A stretch of 64,000 bases of DNA, from NCBI RefSeq assembly GCF_025660475.1, contig NZ_JAOUSF010000003.1, positions 248,001 through 312,000 of the forward strand, written 5' to 3'. Of the stretch, positions 63,987-64,000 are shown in pieces. The first letter of the stretch is position 1. Each line of letters opens with the position of its first letter. The translations under genes were made by a program, and so were the position numbers. The notes under the pieces are model-generated. The model searched no databases and was not told where the DNA came from. It worked only from the letters and a program-made list of their open reading frames with translations. The stretch comes from Perspicuibacillus lycopersici. Its GTDB lineage: Bacteria; Bacillota; Bacilli; Bacillales; Caldibacillaceae.

Positions 63987-64000
63987 TTAATATTCTGCTA
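63987..64000 (-). CDS. bkdAB: Possible 3' end of bkdAB (E1 beta)
   Basis: Only the last codons are visible: GCA GAA TAT TAA (Ala-Glu-Tyr-stop), 22 bases before the E2 ribosome site. In bkd operons the E1 beta gene precedes E2 at about this distance. The fragment is too short to identify on its own. Confidence 0.35.

Overview
This window is chromosomal DNA from a low-GC, endospore-forming member of the Bacillaceae. The evidence is the sporulation genes (spmAB, dacB, spoVAA/AB/AF, spoIIA-sigF, dacF, spoIIM, mciZ), the readable sigma-E, sigma-F, sigma-G and sigma-H type promoters, and a gene order that follows the Bacillus subtilis chromosome from resA to the yqjQ...yqiW region and bkd. I see no prophage, transposase, CRISPR array, plasmid gene or classic defence island. 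Most genes are ordinary core genes. The points of interest are missing neighbours, very small genes, regulatory hairpins and a decayed dispersed repeat.

Layout. 0-1.6 kb: cytochrome c maturation (resB end, resA) and rluB. 1.7-5.7 kb: the spore cortex operon dacB-spmA-spmB and the scpA-scpB condensin partners. 5.9-8.5 kb: a DUF309 gene, an orphan ribT, a 32-codon membrane peptide and lysA. 8.6-14.2 kb: a shortened spoVA operon (AA-AB-AF only) and the spoIIAA-spoIIAB-sigF compartment switch with dacF. 14.4-19.8 kb: pdp, drm, xerD, yqzK, fur, spoIIM. 19.9-28.1 kb: EndoQ-type nuclease, nudF, mciZ, aldo-keto reductase, pepF, CPBP protease, yqkE, a 43-codon gene, yqkD and a tRNA-Ser(CGA). 28.3-33.4 kb: an SOS-type yolD/Y-polymerase pair, two small accessory enzymes and an aldehyde dehydrogenase. 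33.4-41.7 kb: a complete histidine operon hisZGDBHAFI(E)C with hisJ divergent from it across a shared control region of 8-bp tandem repeats. 42-51.4 kb: zinc-ribbon membrane protein, yqjQ, yqjP, namA, rnz, zwf, a SpoIID/LytB protein and dinB. 51.4-64 kb: a lone CheW-like protein, an M20 peptidase, acyl-CoA carboxylase beta subunit, methylmalonyl-CoA epimerase, the tiny Prli42 gene, an L,D-transpeptidase, bacilliredoxin, meaB, mutB, mutA and the E2 gene of the branched-chain 2-oxoacid dehydrogenase.

How the genes fit together. One group controls forespore/mother-cell development: SigF with SpoIIAB/AA, SpoIIM for engulfment, MciZ on FtsZ, DacB/DacF and SpmAB for the cortex, and SpoVA proteins for dipicolinate handling and germination. 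A second group runs from branched-chain amino acid breakdown (bkd E2) to propionyl-CoA, methylmalonyl-CoA (carboxylase beta and epimerase) and succinyl-CoA (MutAB with its GTPase chaperone MeaB). The third is histidine synthesis from PRPP to histidinol, with the phosphatase HisJ beside it.

The strongest unusual features are: the spoVA operon without its C, D and E genes; a GC-richer element with inverted ends at about 57.0-57.3 kb whose relatives lie in at least five other intergenic gaps; a likely C-rich small RNA at 56.85-56.96 kb; two hairpins that pair with ribosome binding sites (26.8 kb and 56.1 kb); and the exact 8-bp tandem repeat over the his promoter. All functions are inferred from sequence pattern and family knowledge; no search was run.
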